Shown: positions 40,539-53,857 of the stretch, in pieces
Layout of the letters: each line of letters begins with the position of its first letter
How positions within the stretch are numbered: position 1 is the first letter of the stretch
Assembly: GCA_031257115.1 (NCBI GenBank)
Contig: JAIRPF010000165.1
Span: 1 to 64,000 of the forward strand
Origin: Accumulibacter sp.
GTDB lineage: Bacteria; Pseudomonadota; Gammaproteobacteria; Burkholderiales; Rhodocyclaceae
DNA length: 64,000 nt
Reading direction: 5' to 3'
Made by a program: the position numbers and the translations under genes
The notes under the pieces: generated by a model
Seen by the model: the letters and a program-made list of their open reading frames with translations, nothing else
The model's database searches: none
Told to the model about the DNA's origin: nothing

Positions 40539-41189
40539 ATGCCATTTGAACTCAACGCGCAAACGCGCACACAGCAGGGGTCCGGAGCGAGCCGCCGCCT
40601 GCGCCGCGCCAACAAGGTGCCAGCCATCGTCTATGGCGGGTCGGCCGCGCCGGAACTGATCGAACTCGACCACAACGAACTGCTTCTCGCCCTGCGCAAG
40701 GAAGCCTTTCAATCCTCCCTGATCTCGCTCAAGCTGGGCGGCGAGGCGCAAACCGTGCTGCTGCGCGACATCCAGATGCACGCTTACAAACCCCAGGTGC
40801 TGCACGCGGACTTCCAGCGCGTCGACGCCACGCGGGTACTGCACCAGAAAGTGCCGCTGCACTTCATCAACGCCGAACTCTCGCCGGGCGTCAAGACCGC
40901 CGACGGCCTGGTTTCGCACGCCATGACCGAAATCGACGTGAGCTGCCTGCCGAAGGACCTGCCGGCCTTCATCGACGTCGACCTGAAGGACCTGAACGCC
41001 GGCCAGTCCCTGCATGTCTCGCAGCTCGTCTACCCGGAAGGCGTCAAGCCGGTCATGCGCGGCGGCGACGATCCGCTGGTCGTCACCATCACGACCAAGA
41101 AGGCCGTGGCCGAAGAGGAAACCGCCGAGACCGCGGCAGGCGAAGCCGCGCCGGCCGCGGACGCGCCCGCGGCGGCCTCCGAGGCGTGA
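40539..41189 (+). CDS. rplY: 50S ribosomal protein L25/Ctc
   Basis: 216 aa; TQQGSGASRRLRRANKVPAIVYGG. Confidence 0.96.
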   Translation: MPFELNAQTRTQQGSGASRRLRRANKVPAIVYGGSAAPELIELDHNELLLALRKEAFQSSLISLKLGGEAQTVLLRDIQMHAYKPQVLHADFQRVDATRVLHQKVPLHFINAELSPGVKTADGLVSHAMTEIDVSCLPKDLPAFIDVDLKDLNAGQSLHVSQLVYPEGVKPVMRGGDDPLVVTITTKKAVAEEETAETAAGEAAPAADAPAAASEA

Positions 41190-41316
41190 TCCGCCCCGCC
41201 GCGCTCCGGTTCCTTTCATGGCGCGAGCCGTCGCCGATTCCATCCGCGACGGCTTTTTCCGGCTTGGCTTTTTTCGGCCGGGCTTTTTCCTGCTCTTTCT
41301 CCGTGGATAGCGCCGC

Positions 41317-41901
41317 ATGGCCGCGCCGCGTCTGATCGTCGGCCTCGGCAATCCCGGAGGCGAGTACGCCGGCACGCGCCACAACCTGGGTTTCTGGTTC
41401 GTCGACCGACTGGCCGCCGACCTCAAGGTGACGCTGACGCCGCAGGGCAAATTCCACGGGCGCGCCGGGCGGCACGGCGGCCTGTGGCTGCTCGAACCGG
41501 AAACCTTCATGAACCGCTCCGGGCGGGCGGTGGTTTCGCTCGCGCTTTTCTACAAGATACTGCCGGACGAGATATTGATCGTCCACGACGATCTCGACCT
41601 GCCGCCCGGCGGCATCCGCGTCAAGCAAGGCGGCGGCAGCGGCGGACACAACGGCCTGAAAGACATCGTCGCGCATCTCGGCGTACCGGATTTCTGGCGC
41701 CTGCGCCTCGGCATCGGTCATCCCGGCGACCGCGACGAAGTTCTCAACTACGTCCTCAAGGCCCCGCGCCGCGAAGAACAGGACCCCATCGACCAAGCCA
41801 TCGACCGCTGCCTGCTCGCCTGGCCGAAACTCGCCACGGGCGACTACGCGGCGGCGCAGCGGGTTCTGCATGGCAAGGCGTCGGCCGATGAAAAGCGTTA
41901 G
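41317..41901 (+). CDS. pth: Peptidyl-tRNA hydrolase
   Basis: [46 protein letters not shown]. Confidence 0.97.
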   Translation: MAAPRLIVGLGNPGGEYAGTRHNLGFWFVDRLAADLKVTLTPQGKFHGRAGRHGGLWLLEPETFMNRSGRAVVSLALFYKILPDEILIVHDDLDLPPGGIRVKQGGGSGGHNGLKDIVAHLGVPDFWRLRLGIGHPGDRDEVLNYVLKAPRREEQDPIDQAIDRCLLAWPKLATGDYAAAQRVLHGKASADEKR

Positions 41902-42023
41902 CCACGGAAAGCCGGAGAAAGGCAAGAACGAAAAGCGTAAACTCCGTGGCCAACCCAGTGAAAAACCGGACGGGCGCTGATTTTTTCGTAAAACGTCTGG
42001 TACCCATCCGAACCGAAAACGCG

Positions 42024-43262
42024 CTAACTCCGGTAATCCGCGTTGATCTTCACGTAGTCGCAGGAAAGGTCGCAGGTGTAAATCCTGGCGCTGGCCGGGC
42101 CGCGTCCGAGATCGACGCGGACGGTGATTTCCTCGGCCCGCATGACGCGGACGCCGTCTTCCTCGCGGTACGTCGCCGCCCGGCCTCCGCGCTCCGCCAC
42201 CAGCACTTCCTCGCCACCGCTGCCGAGCCAGACGCGGATCTTGTCGACGTCGAGCGCCGCTACCGGCGCGTAGCCGATGGCGGCGAGGATGCGGCCCAGG
42301 TTGGGATCGGAGGCGAAAAAAGCGGTCTTGACCAGCGGCGAGTGGCCGATGGCGAAGCCCACTGCCCGGCATTCCTCGCGGTCGCGCCCGCCCTCGACGG
42401 CGACGGTGATGAACTTGGTCGCGCCCTCGCCGTCGCGCACCATGCCCTGCGCCAGTTCCAGCGCCACGCCGGCGATCGCCTCGCGCAGCCTTGCGTAGCC
42501 GGGCGACGAGGCATCGCCAAAGACGACGCCAGATTTTCCGGTGGCGATCAGGATGAAGGAATCGTTGGTCGAGGTATCTCCGTCGACGGTGATGCAGTTG
42601 AACGATTCGTCGGCCGTCTCGCGCGCCAGGGCGCTCAGCAGCGGCGCGGCGACGCCGGCGTCGGTGGCGATGAAACCGAGCATGGTCGCCATGTTCGGAT
42701 GGATCATGCCGGCGCCCTTGCTCATGCCGGTGACGGTGATCGTCCGCCCATCGATGTCTATTTTGCGTGAAGCCGCCTTGGCGACGGTGTCGGTGGTCAT
42801 GATGGCGTGCGCGGCGGCGTGCCAGCGATCGGGCGCGAGATCGTCCCGGCAGCGCGGCAGCGCGGCGGCGATGCGATCGACGGGCAAGGGTTCGAGGATC
42901 ACGCCGGTGGAGAACGGCAGCACCTGCTCGGCTCCCACGCCCAGCAGCCGCCCGGCCGCCGCGCAGGTTTCCTTCGCCGCGCGCAGGCCCTCGTCGCCGC
43001 TGCCGGCGTTGGCGATGCCGGTATTGATGACGAGCGCGCGGATTTCCCGCCCGCCGGAGAGGTGCTCGCGGCACACATGCACCGGCGCAGCGCAAAAGCG
43101 GTTCCGGGTGAACACGCCGGCCACCGTCGCGCCCGGTTCCAGCGCCAGCAGCGCAAGATCGCGCCGATTGGCCTTGCGGATGTTGGCCTCGGCGACGCCT
43201 AGGCGGACGCCGGCGACGGGGAAAAGTTTTTCGGGAGCGGGAGTGGCGTAATTGATGGTCAT
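42024..43262 (-). CDS. argJ: Bifunctional ornithine acetyltransferase/N-acetylglutamate synthase
   Basis: [42 protein letters not shown]. Confidence 0.96.
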   Translation of the reverse strand: MTINYATPAPEKLFPVAGVRLGVAEANIRKANRRDLALLALEPGATVAGVFTRNRFCAAPVHVCREHLSGGREIRALVINTGIANAGSGDEGLRAAKETCAAAGRLLGVGAEQVLPFSTGVILEPLPVDRIAAALPRCRDDLAPDRWHAAAHAIMTTDTVAKAASRKIDIDGRTITVTGMSKGAGMIHPNMATMLGFIATDAGVAAPLLSALARETADESFNCITVDGDTSTNDSFILIATGKSGVVFGDASSPGYARLREAIAGVALELAQGMVRDGEGATKFITVAVEGGRDREECRAVGFAIGHSPLVKTAFFASDPNLGRILAAIGYAPVAALDVDKIRVWLGSGGEEVLVAERGGRAATYREEDGVRVMRAEEITVRVDLGRGPASARIYTCDLSCDYVKINADYRS

Positions 43263-43537
43263 TTTTTTGAGTGAAACGTGAAAGGTGAGAAGTGAAACGT
43301 GGAAAGCCGCGGCGACGAAGATGTTCAGTGTACCAAATGGCAATGGAACTGGCGTGGACGGAATCGCGGGCAGTTCAACGCGAACCGCCGCCTGGATGCG
43401 CCTCCAGTCATTGCCGTCCGATGGCCGTCAGACGGTAACGCTGGCCGTGGTTGTTGGGTTTGTCGGGCCGGGTCATTTCGCCATCAGGCCGCGCCAGCAA
43501 TGTTCCGACTTGCGCGGTAACGGACGCGGAAACGAGT

Positions 43538-43572
43538 GCATGGGTTGGGGCTCGCTACGCCCCAACCCATGC
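43538..43572. repeat. Hairpin GCATGGGTTGGGG-ctcgctacg-CCCCAACCCATGC
   Basis: 13-bp perfect arms. Confidence 0.85.
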
Positions 43573-43791
43573 AAGCTATCCATAACAGGCCGCCAATTTA
43601 ATTCTTTTTATTTTCTTTTTCTTCAATAAGAGTATTTACTTGGCGCCTGAAATCCAATGGACGACTGATTCCAGGGATTGGCGCATTCGATCCGCCAGTA
43701 ACTACTCCGCTTTACCTGTACTCGACGCATTCCTCATTTTCCTTGAATTGCTTCAGCGCGTGGCGATTCTGGTCGGATGTCGTCCAGTAGA

Positions 43792-46500
<2,709 letters not shown>

Positions 46501-46644
46501 TCTGGGTTTGGCGAGAGGGCGTGGAAAAGAAAATTCTATCACGCGCCTGCCCGGCGGGTCTGGACGAAAGGCGGAAAACGGCAGTAGACACGAGGCGGCC
46601 TTCCTGCGGAAAATGGCTCCTCGTTTCCCATTTACCGCCTCCCG

Positions 46645-47079
46645 ATGCGCGACAAGCCCCTCGAAGACTTCCTCGACTCGCCGGACGGCGCGGGCAAGGT
46701 GCTGGCGCACGCGAGGCTGTTGCTCAGGCTCTCGCGCCTGTATCGGGAGATCGCGCCGGCGTATCTCTCCGAAGCCAGCCGCCTAGTGAACTACAGGCCG
46801 GGAACCGTGGTCATCCACGCGGCGAACGGCGCCGTCGCGGCCAAGCTGCGGCAATTGGCCCCGACCTTGGCCGACGGTTTTTCGAGACGGGGAATCGAGT
46901 GCGCCGCAGTCCAGGTCAAGGTGGGCGTCGGCGAACTGCCCGCGCGCCCCGGAAATTCCAGACAAAAGCCCCTGTCGAGACAGGCTTTCCAGACGCTTGG
47001 CGGCTTGCGCGAGGCATTGCCCGATTCCAGCCTGCGCCAGGCCGTCGACACGCTGATCCAGCGGTCGGCCAGCGCGTAG
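46645..47079 (+). CDS. DciA/DUF721-like protein
   Basis: 144 aa; [29 protein letters not shown]; divergent from secA. Confidence 0.75.
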   Translation: MRDKPLEDFLDSPDGAGKVLAHARLLLRLSRLYREIAPAYLSEASRLVNYRPGTVVIHAANGAVAAKLRQLAPTLADGFSRRGIECAAVQVKVGVGELPARPGNSRQKPLSRQAFQTLGGLREALPDSSLRQAVDTLIQRSASA

Positions 47080-47593
47080 GAATCGCTCATTCCGGAAAAA
47101 GCGATCAACCACGGCGGGCGCGACGACGTCGCGCGAAGCGCGCCGAAACAAAGCCTCCCTTTTGAGGGAGGTGGCCGAGGAGAAAACCGGGCGCTTGAAC
47201 GCGGCAGGCCGGACTGGAACGTGGGGCGCGGGCGTCCCGCCCGCTTCGTCCGCTTTTTTTGCGGACGTGACGCCCGCGCTCCATTTTTTGCCGGACGAAC
47301 TGGATTCCCGCTCATCAAGAGAATGACGGTTTCCTTTTCTGTTCATTCGCGTTTGGAATTCCATCGCCCAAATCCCTCCGCCCCGCCTTCGGCGTGACGC
47401 TTCCCTCAGGAGGGAGGTCTGGCTTGCGACGTTTCGCGCCGGAACGAACGGCCGCCGGCTTGCGCCGCTTCGCGGTTTACCCAACCCGCGATCTTCGCGT
47501 TGTGTCCGTCGCGGTTAAAAAAAGTTTTTCGCCGCGCCCGCCGTGGTTAAACTACGATTTTCAGGATTACCGACCACGAAAGCGAACCGCGCG

Positions 47594-48910
47594 ATGCCCG
47601 ATCCCGTCGACCTGCTCATCGAAGCCAAGTGGGTCATTCCCGTCGAACCGGCCGGAATCGTCCTCGAAAACCACTCCGTCGCCGTCGACAAGGGGCGGAT
47701 TGTTGCAATTTTGCAACAGTCGGAAGGAAAATTTCGCTTCGCTCCCCGCGAAGTCCGCAAATTGCATGACCATGTCCTGATTCCGGGCCTGGTCAACCTG
47801 CATACGCACGCCGCAATGTCCCTGCTGCGGGGCCTTGCGGACGATCTTCCGCTGGACGTCTGGCTGCGCGAGCACATCTGGCCGACGGAGGCGAAACACG
47901 TCTCGCACCGGTTCGTCCATGACGGCACCCTGCTGGCTTGCGCGGAAATGCTGCGCGGGGGAATCACCTGTTTCAACGACATGTACTTCTTCCCCCAGGA
48001 AGCGGCGAAAGCCGCGCGGTTACTGGGAATCCGGGCCGTCATCGGATTGATCGCGGTGGATTTTCCCACCGCCTACGCCGCCGACGTGGACGACTATCTG
48101 GCCAAGGGCATGGCCGTCCGCGACGAGTTCCGCGGCAGCCCGCTGCTCGGTTTCTGCCTGGCCCCGCACGCGCCCTACACGGTCAGCGACGCCAGTTTCG
48201 AGAAGGTCCTGACCCTCGCGGAACAGTGCGACATCCCCGTTCATGTGCATATCCACGAAACCCGCAAGGAGATCGAGGACAGCCTGAAAATCCACGGGGC
48301 GCGGCCGATCGAGCGGCTGCGCCGCCTGGGCGCGCTCGGCCCCGGACTGATCGGCGCGCACGCCGTCCATGTCGAGGATCACGAAATACAGATACTGGCC
48401 CAGCACGGCTGCTCGGTCGCGCATTGTCCGAGTTCCAACCTCAAGCTCGCCAGTGGTATCGCGCCACTCGCCCAAATGGCCCAAAGGGGCGTAAACACTG
48501 GCCTTGGGACGGATGGCGCCGCGAGCAACAACCGCCTGGACATCCTCCAGGAAATGCGCCTGGCATCGCTTCTGGCCAAGGGTTTCAGCGGGCGCGCCGA
48601 GGCCGTCGGCGCCCATCAGGCGCTGCGCATGGCCACGCTGAACGGCGCGCGCGCCCTCGGCCTGGACGGGGAGATCGGCAGCATCGAGGCGGGCAAGTCG
48701 GCGGATCTTTGCGCCATCAGGGTTGATGACACTCTTCTGGCGCCGTGTTACGATCCGGCATCGCTGCTTGCCTATTCGGCGGGGCGTGAGTACGTATCGG
48801 ATGTATGGGTGGCTGGAGAATCCCGCGTTTCCGATGGAGTTTTGCTTCATGGCGGCACGGTTGAGTTGAAAAACCTGATTGCTTTGTGGCAGAATCGCAT
48901 CCGTTCGTGA
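47594..48910 (+). CDS. TRZ/ATZ family amidohydrolase (5-methylthioadenosine/S-adenosylhomocysteine deaminase-like)
   Basis: VLIPGLVNLHTHAAMSLLRGLADDLPLDVWL; GTDGAASNNRLDILQEMR. Confidence 0.88.
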   Translation: MPDPVDLLIEAKWVIPVEPAGIVLENHSVAVDKGRIVAILQQSEGKFRFAPREVRKLHDHVLIPGLVNLHTHAAMSLLRGLADDLPLDVWLREHIWPTEAKHVSHRFVHDGTLLACAEMLRGGITCFNDMYFFPQEAAKAARLLGIRAVIGLIAVDFPTAYAADVDDYLAKGMAVRDEFRGSPLLGFCLAPHAPYTVSDASFEKVLTLAEQCDIPVHVHIHETRKEIEDSLKIHGARPIERLRRLGALGPGLIGAHAVHVEDHEIQILAQHGCSVAHCPSSNLKLASGIAPLAQMAQRGVNTGLGTDGAASNNRLDILQEMRLASLLAKGFSGRAEAVGAHQALRMATLNGARALGLDGEIGSIEAGKSADLCAIRVDDTLLAPCYDPASLLAYSAGREYVSDVWVAGESRVSDGVLLHGGTVELKNLIALWQNRIRS

Positions 48911-48996
48911 AATGGTTTTTCCAGTCCATCGACGATGAATTGCAACAACTGTTTGGACACCGCAAGCTCTACTCAACACTAACGAGGTAAATCGAG

Positions 48997-49683
48997 ATGA
49001 ATAAGACAGCAAAACATTCCGTGATGGCCCTGTTGGCCGTAACCCTTGGTCTGTGCGCCTCGTTGGCGCAAGCGCAGGCCGTCAACCGGGTCTATGCCAT
49101 TGATCAGCGCGGAGAGGTGGTAATGGATCCGTACGGCCTGTGCTGGCGGACTTCATGGTGGACGCCGGCCGCCGCCGCCCAGGACCCCGCCGGCTGCAAG
49201 TGCGACAAGGATCTGCTGCCGAAGGGAACGTGTGACGCCGCCGCGCCCGCCGCCGCGCCCGCCGCTCCGGCTGCCCCCGCCGCGCCCGCCGCCGTTCCGG
49301 CCAACAAGAAAGTGACCGTTGCCGCCGACGCGCTGTTCGACTTCAACAAGGCGACGCTGCGCCCCGAAGGCAAGGCCAAGCTCGATGGAGTCGTTGCCGC
49401 TTCCCAGAAGCTCACCCTTGAAGTCGTCATCGCCGTCGGCCACGCCGACCGCATCGGCGGCGCCGCCTACAACCAGAAGCTGTCCGAACGACGCGCCGCC
49501 GCCGTCAAGGATTATCTGGTCGGCAAGGGAATCCCGGCCAACCGCATCTACACCGAGGGCAAGGGCAACAAGCAGCCCGTGACCAAGCCCGGCGATTGCA
49601 AGGGACCGAAGAGCGCGAAGGTCATCGCCTGCCTGCAACCCGACCGCCGCGTCGACATCGAAATCATCGGCACCCAGAAGTAA
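48997..49683 (+). CDS. OmpA family outer-membrane protein
   Basis: Signal peptide; OmpA C-domain DALFDFNKATLRPEGKAKLD...ADRIGGAAYNQKLSERRAAAVKDYL. Confidence 0.93.
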   Translation: MNKTAKHSVMALLAVTLGLCASLAQAQAVNRVYAIDQRGEVVMDPYGLCWRTSWWTPAAAAQDPAGCKCDKDLLPKGTCDAAAPAAAPAAPAAPAAPAAVPANKKVTVAADALFDFNKATLRPEGKAKLDGVVAASQKLTLEVVIAVGHADRIGGAAYNQKLSERRAAAVKDYLVGKGIPANRIYTEGKGNKQPVTKPGDCKGPKSAKVIACLQPDRRVDIEIIGTQK

Positions 49684-49700
49684 TCCGGGTTCGATACAAT

Positions 49701-49728
49701 GAAAGCCCTGCTCCGGCAGGGCTTTTTT
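49701..49728 (+). terminator. Rho-independent terminator after ompA-like gene
   Basis: AAAGCCCTGC-TCCG-GCAGGGCTTTTTT. Confidence 0.85.
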
Positions 49729-49761
49729 ATTGCCCGCCATTCCGCCATTGCCCGTTTCCAC

Positions 49762-50481
49762 ATGGATATGGACGCCATGCACAACGCCGACCCCCTGGAA
49801 CTCGACAAATTCAGCCAGCTTGCCCACCTCTGGTGGGATCCCCGCAGCGAATTCAAGCCGCTTCACGACATCAATCCCTTGCGGCTGGACTGGATCGACC
49901 GACATGCCGGACTGGCCGGAAAAATGGCGCTGGATGTCGGCTGCGGCGGCGGCATCCTGTCCGAAAGCCTGGCGCAGCGCGGCGCCAGCGTCACCGGCAT
50001 CGATCTGTCCGAAAAGGCGCTCGCCGTGGCCAAGCTCCATCTCCTGGAAAGCGGCCGGACGGTCGACTATCGGTTGTCATCCGCCGAGGAACTGGCCCGG
50101 CAGAGGCCCGGCGCGTTCGATGTCGTCACGTGCATGGAAATGCTCGAACACGTTCCCGACCCGGCAAGCGTCATGGCGGCCTGCTCGGCGTTGGTCAAGC
50201 CCGGCGGCCACGTCTTCTTTTCCACGCTCAACCGCAATCCGAAGTCGTATCTGTTCGCCATCGTCGGCGCCGAATACATCCTCGGCCTGTTGCCGAAGGG
50301 AACGCACGATTACGCGCGATTCATCAAGCCGTCGGAACTTTCACGCTGGGCAAAGGACGCCGGACTCGAACCGGACGATCTGACCGGCGTGGCCTACGAT
50401 CCGTTGGGCGGAAAATACAGTCTTTGCGGCGACGTCGGCGTCAACTACCTGATGCACGCGGTCAAAATGGAAACGGGATGA
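49762..50481 (+). CDS. ubiG: Ubiquinone biosynthesis O-methyltransferase
   Basis: [46 protein letters not shown]. Confidence 0.95.
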   Translation: MDMDAMHNADPLELDKFSQLAHLWWDPRSEFKPLHDINPLRLDWIDRHAGLAGKMALDVGCGGGILSESLAQRGASVTGIDLSEKALAVAKLHLLESGRTVDYRLSSAEELARQRPGAFDVVTCMEMLEHVPDPASVMAACSALVKPGGHVFFSTLNRNPKSYLFAIVGAEYILGLLPKGTHDYARFIKPSELSRWAKDAGLEPDDLTGVAYDPLGGKYSLCGDVGVNYLMHAVKMETG

Positions 50482-50486
50482 ACCGC

Positions 50487-50936
50487 TCAGTCTTGCCCAC
50501 GCACCGCGTCGGCCCAGCAGTTCGGAGTTTCGTACAGCCGCACCCGTTCGAGCCGCAAGTGATTCCCATAAGTGTCCCGGTAGGTCGCGTCGAGAATCCG
50601 GAACGCTTTCATGGCCAAGTTTTCGGCCGTCGGAATACAGTCGAGGAGCACCGTCTTGTGCCCCGCGAGCGTGGCGAGGAATTCGACGACCGGCGCGTCG
50701 CCTTCATAAACCAGGAACGCATGATCCCACGGATCGACCAGTCTGCTTTTCGCCAGCGCCTTGACCTCGGAAAAATCCATGACCATGCCGTTGGCGGGAT
50801 CCCCGTCCTTCCGGATGATTTCCCCGGAAAGCGTTACCTCGATCGCGTAGCGATGGCCGTGCAGATGCCTGCATTGGCTTTCGTGATCGGGAATGCGGTG
50901 GCCGGCGTCGAACTCCAGGCGGCGGGTGACAAGCAT
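50487..50936 (-). CDS. queD: 6-carboxytetrahydropterin synthase (QueD)
   Basis: FDAGHRIPDHESQCRHLHGHRYAIEV. Confidence 0.92.
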   Translation of the reverse strand: MLVTRRLEFDAGHRIPDHESQCRHLHGHRYAIEVTLSGEIIRKDGDPANGMVMDFSEVKALAKSRLVDPWDHAFLVYEGDAPVVEFLATLAGHKTVLLDCIPTAENLAMKAFRILDATYRDTYGNHLRLERVRLYETPNCWADAVRGQD

Positions 50937-51010
50937 GGCATACTCGGTGGAAGAACCGTGTGATTATATCATTGAGCTTCCACCCGACCCGATCTCCGAA
51001 ACCAGTTTTC

Positions 51011-51844
51011 ATGCTCAGCATCCATGACCACAGCCGCGATGGCGCCGGAATGAAATACGTTTACCCGGTCGTTTCCCGCCGCGCCCAGGGCGTCTCGATC
51101 GGCATCAACCTCAATGTAAACAACGCCTGCAATTGGGCCTGCATCTATTGCCAGGTTCCCGATCTCGAACGCGGCGGGCCGCCCGAAATCGATTTGCCGC
51201 GGCTCGAGGCCGAGCTGCATGATTTTTTTAATACCGTGGTTTCGGGAGATTTTCTTCAGAGAGAAGTGCCTTCCGGATTCCGGCGGCTCGTCGACGTGGC
51301 CTTTTCGGGCAACGGCGAGCCGACCAGCGCCTGGGAATTTCCCGAAGCCGTGGAAATCGTTGGGCGGCAGATGAAGGAATTCGGCCTGCTCGGCGGACTC
51401 AAGTTACGCCTGATAACCAACGGCAGCCTGCTGCATCAGTTGCATGTGCAACAGGGGATCGCCCGCATCGGCGAACTCCAGGGCGAGGTATGGTTCAAGA
51501 TCGACCGTGGAACGAGCGATGGCATCCTGCGCGTCAATGGCAGCCACACGCCCCCCGAAAAAATCCGCAAGGCGGTTTCGGTGTGCTCGAAACTGGCCCC
51601 CACGTGGATACAGACCTGCCTGTTTTCCATCGACGGCGCGCCGATCGAGGCGGAAGAGATCGACGCCTATCTTGAACTCATCGCCTCGATCAGGACGCGG
51701 ATCGAAGGCGTGCATCTCTACGGACTGGCCCGTCCTTCCCGGCGGCCAGAAGCGGCGAGGCTTTCGGCGCTCAACGCCGAAAGCCTCTCTTCCTTCGCCC
51801 GGCGCATGGCCGCGCTGGACATCCGGGTCATCACGAACCCCTGA
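51011..51844 (+). CDS. Radical SAM protein
   Basis: NNACNWACIYCQVP (CX3CX2C); SGNGEPTSAWEF. Confidence 0.88.
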   Translation: MLSIHDHSRDGAGMKYVYPVVSRRAQGVSIGINLNVNNACNWACIYCQVPDLERGGPPEIDLPRLEAELHDFFNTVVSGDFLQREVPSGFRRLVDVAFSGNGEPTSAWEFPEAVEIVGRQMKEFGLLGGLKLRLITNGSLLHQLHVQQGIARIGELQGEVWFKIDRGTSDGILRVNGSHTPPEKIRKAVSVCSKLAPTWIQTCLFSIDGAPIEAEEIDAYLELIASIRTRIEGVHLYGLARPSRRPEAARLSALNAESLSSFARRMAALDIRVITNP

Positions 51845-51845
51845 T

Positions 51846-52193
51846 TCAGCCGGCTTTCCGCCTGGCCTTGGCCGCTTCCTTGGCGGCTTTCTTCAGGGTT
51901 TTGTACAGCCCAGGCTCCTCGCTCTTGAGATAATCCAGGATGTCCACGTCGTCACGCCGGAGGCGCTGGATGTCGATCTGCTCGACATGGACGAGGCGGA
52001 GCAATTCGCGCACCGGGCGCGGCATGTTGCGACCGCTCTCATAACGGGAGCCGCCGCTTTGCGTCACCCCGATCTTCGACCAGAACTGCTGTTGATTCAA
52101 GCCAAGCTTATGGCGAATCTCGCGCGGCTCGCTGGTTTTGTCGTTCGTCTTCACTGTATTCATTTGCATTGCATCCTTTTCCATCGGCTGCAC
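51846..52193 (-). CDS. XRE/HTH-type DNA-binding protein
   Basis: IRHKLGLNQQQFWSKIGVTQSGGSRYESGRNMPRPVRELLRLVH. Confidence 0.75.
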   Translation of the reverse strand: MQPMEKDAMQMNTVKTNDKTSEPREIRHKLGLNQQQFWSKIGVTQSGGSRYESGRNMPRPVRELLRLVHVEQIDIQRLRRDDVDILDYLKSEEPGLYKTLKKAAKEAAKARRKAG

Positions 52194-52433
52194 GCCGGAC
52201 GTGATTCAGGTCAATTTCGTAAATCTCGATCGCCGCGTTCCCACTCTTTCCACACACGACCCCTACAGTGGCCTGACGAGTATAGAACAGGAACATATGT
52301 CATGGCAAGCGGCATCCGGCCATCCGTTTCAGGCGGATCCGGACACCGGGAAAAGGAGGCGCCGCCTTGTATCCCAGGAGCGTGTTGAGCTAGAATTCCC
52401 CGGTTCGGTTACCAACTTCCTTCTGGATCGCGC

Positions 52434-53660
52434 ATGGCCCTGATAGTGCAAAAATTTGGCGGTACGTCGGTCGCGTCGCCCGACCGGATCAAAAACGTCG
52501 CCAGGCGGGTAGCCCGCTGGAAAGCCCAGGGGCATGACATCATCGTGGTCCCGTCGGCGATGTCCGGCGAAACCAATCGTCTGATCGCGCTGGCCAAGGA
52601 AATTTCGGCCTTCCCCGACCCCAGGGAACTGGACGTGGTCGCTTCGACGGGCGAGCAGGTGACCATCGGTCTTCTGGCCATGGCCCTGAAAGAAGAAGGC
52701 GTGAAGGCAAAGAGCTATACCGGCCCGCAGGTGTGCGTGTTGACCGACAGCACCTTTACCAAGGCGCGCATCCTGCGGATCGACGACGAAAAAATCCGCA
52801 AGGACCTAGCCGGCGGCTGCGTCGTCGTCGTCGCCGGCTTTCAGGGCGCCGACGGCGAGGGCAACATCACGACGCTCGGACGCGGCGGCTCCGATACTTC
52901 CGCCGTGGCGCTGGCAGCGGCCCTGAAGGCGGACGAATGCCAGATATACACCGACGTCGACGGCGTTTATACGACCGACCCGCGCGTCGAGCCGGACGCG
53001 CGGAAGCTCGATACGATCACCTTCGAGGAAATGATGGAAATGGCCAGCCTCGGCTCGAAGGTCCTGCAAATCCGCTCGGTCGAATTCGCCGGCAAATACA
53101 AAGTCAGATTGCGCGTACTTTCCAGCTTCCAGGAAGAAGGCGAAGGTACACTGATCACCGTTGAGGAAGACAAGTCCATGGAACAACCGATCATCTCCGG
53201 AATCGCCTTCACCCGCGACGAAGCCAAGCTCACCATCCTTGGCATTCCCGACCGCCCCGGCGTCGCGTACCGGCTGCTCGGCCCGGTCGCCGACGCCAAC
53301 ATCGACGTCGACATGATCATCCAGAACATCGCCAATGACGAAACGACGGACTTCTCGTTCACCGTCAATCGCGGCGACTACGCCAAGGCGCTGGAAATCG
53401 TCAGGAACACCGCCGAAAAGCTGGGCGCGCGCGGCGTGCTGGGCGACAACAAGATTTGCAAGGTTTCCGCCATCGGCGTCGGAATGCGCTCGCACCCCGG
53501 CATCGCCAGCCAGATGTTCAACGCCCTGGGCCAGGAAGGCATCAACATCAAGATGATATCGACCTCCGAAATCAAGATTTCGGTCGTGGTCGACGAAAAA
53601 TATCTGGAATTGGCGGTGCGCGTCCTGCACAAAGCGTTTGGCCTGGACAAGGCGGGATGA
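52434..53660 (+). CDS. lysC: Aspartate kinase
   Basis: MALIVQKFGGTSVASPDRIKNVARRV; ACT domains. Confidence 0.97.
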   Translation: MALIVQKFGGTSVASPDRIKNVARRVARWKAQGHDIIVVPSAMSGETNRLIALAKEISAFPDPRELDVVASTGEQVTIGLLAMALKEEGVKAKSYTGPQVCVLTDSTFTKARILRIDDEKIRKDLAGGCVVVVAGFQGADGEGNITTLGRGGSDTSAVALAAALKADECQIYTDVDGVYTTDPRVEPDARKLDTITFEEMMEMASLGSKVLQIRSVEFAGKYKVRLRVLSSFQEEGEGTLITVEEDKSMEQPIISGIAFTRDEAKLTILGIPDRPGVAYRLLGPVADANIDVDMIIQNIANDETTDFSFTVNRGDYAKALEIVRNTAEKLGARGVLGDNKICKVSAIGVGMRSHPGIASQMFNALGQEGINIKMISTSEIKISVVVDEKYLELAVRVLHKAFGLDKAG

Positions 53661-53728
53661 ATCCGGGGCGGAACGAACCCCGGCCCGTTTGACCGGCAAG
53701 CGCGGAAAGGCTATCATCGCGCCCTTCC

Positions 53729-53821
53729 GGAGACGTGGCCGAGAGGTCGAAGGCACTCCCCTGCTAAGGGAGCATACGGGCAAAACCTGTATCGAGGGTT
53801 CGAATCCCTCCGTCTCCGCCA
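53729..53821 (+). tRNA. tRNA-Ser (anticodon GCT), CCA encoded
   Basis: GGAGACGTGGCCGAGAGGTCGAAGGCACTCCCCTGCTAAGGGAGC...GGGTTCGAATCCCTCCGTCTCCGCCA with long variable arm. Confidence 0.96.
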
Positions 53822-53857
53822 GCCAATAAAAACGAGCCAAAACGAGCGCCAGGCCCC

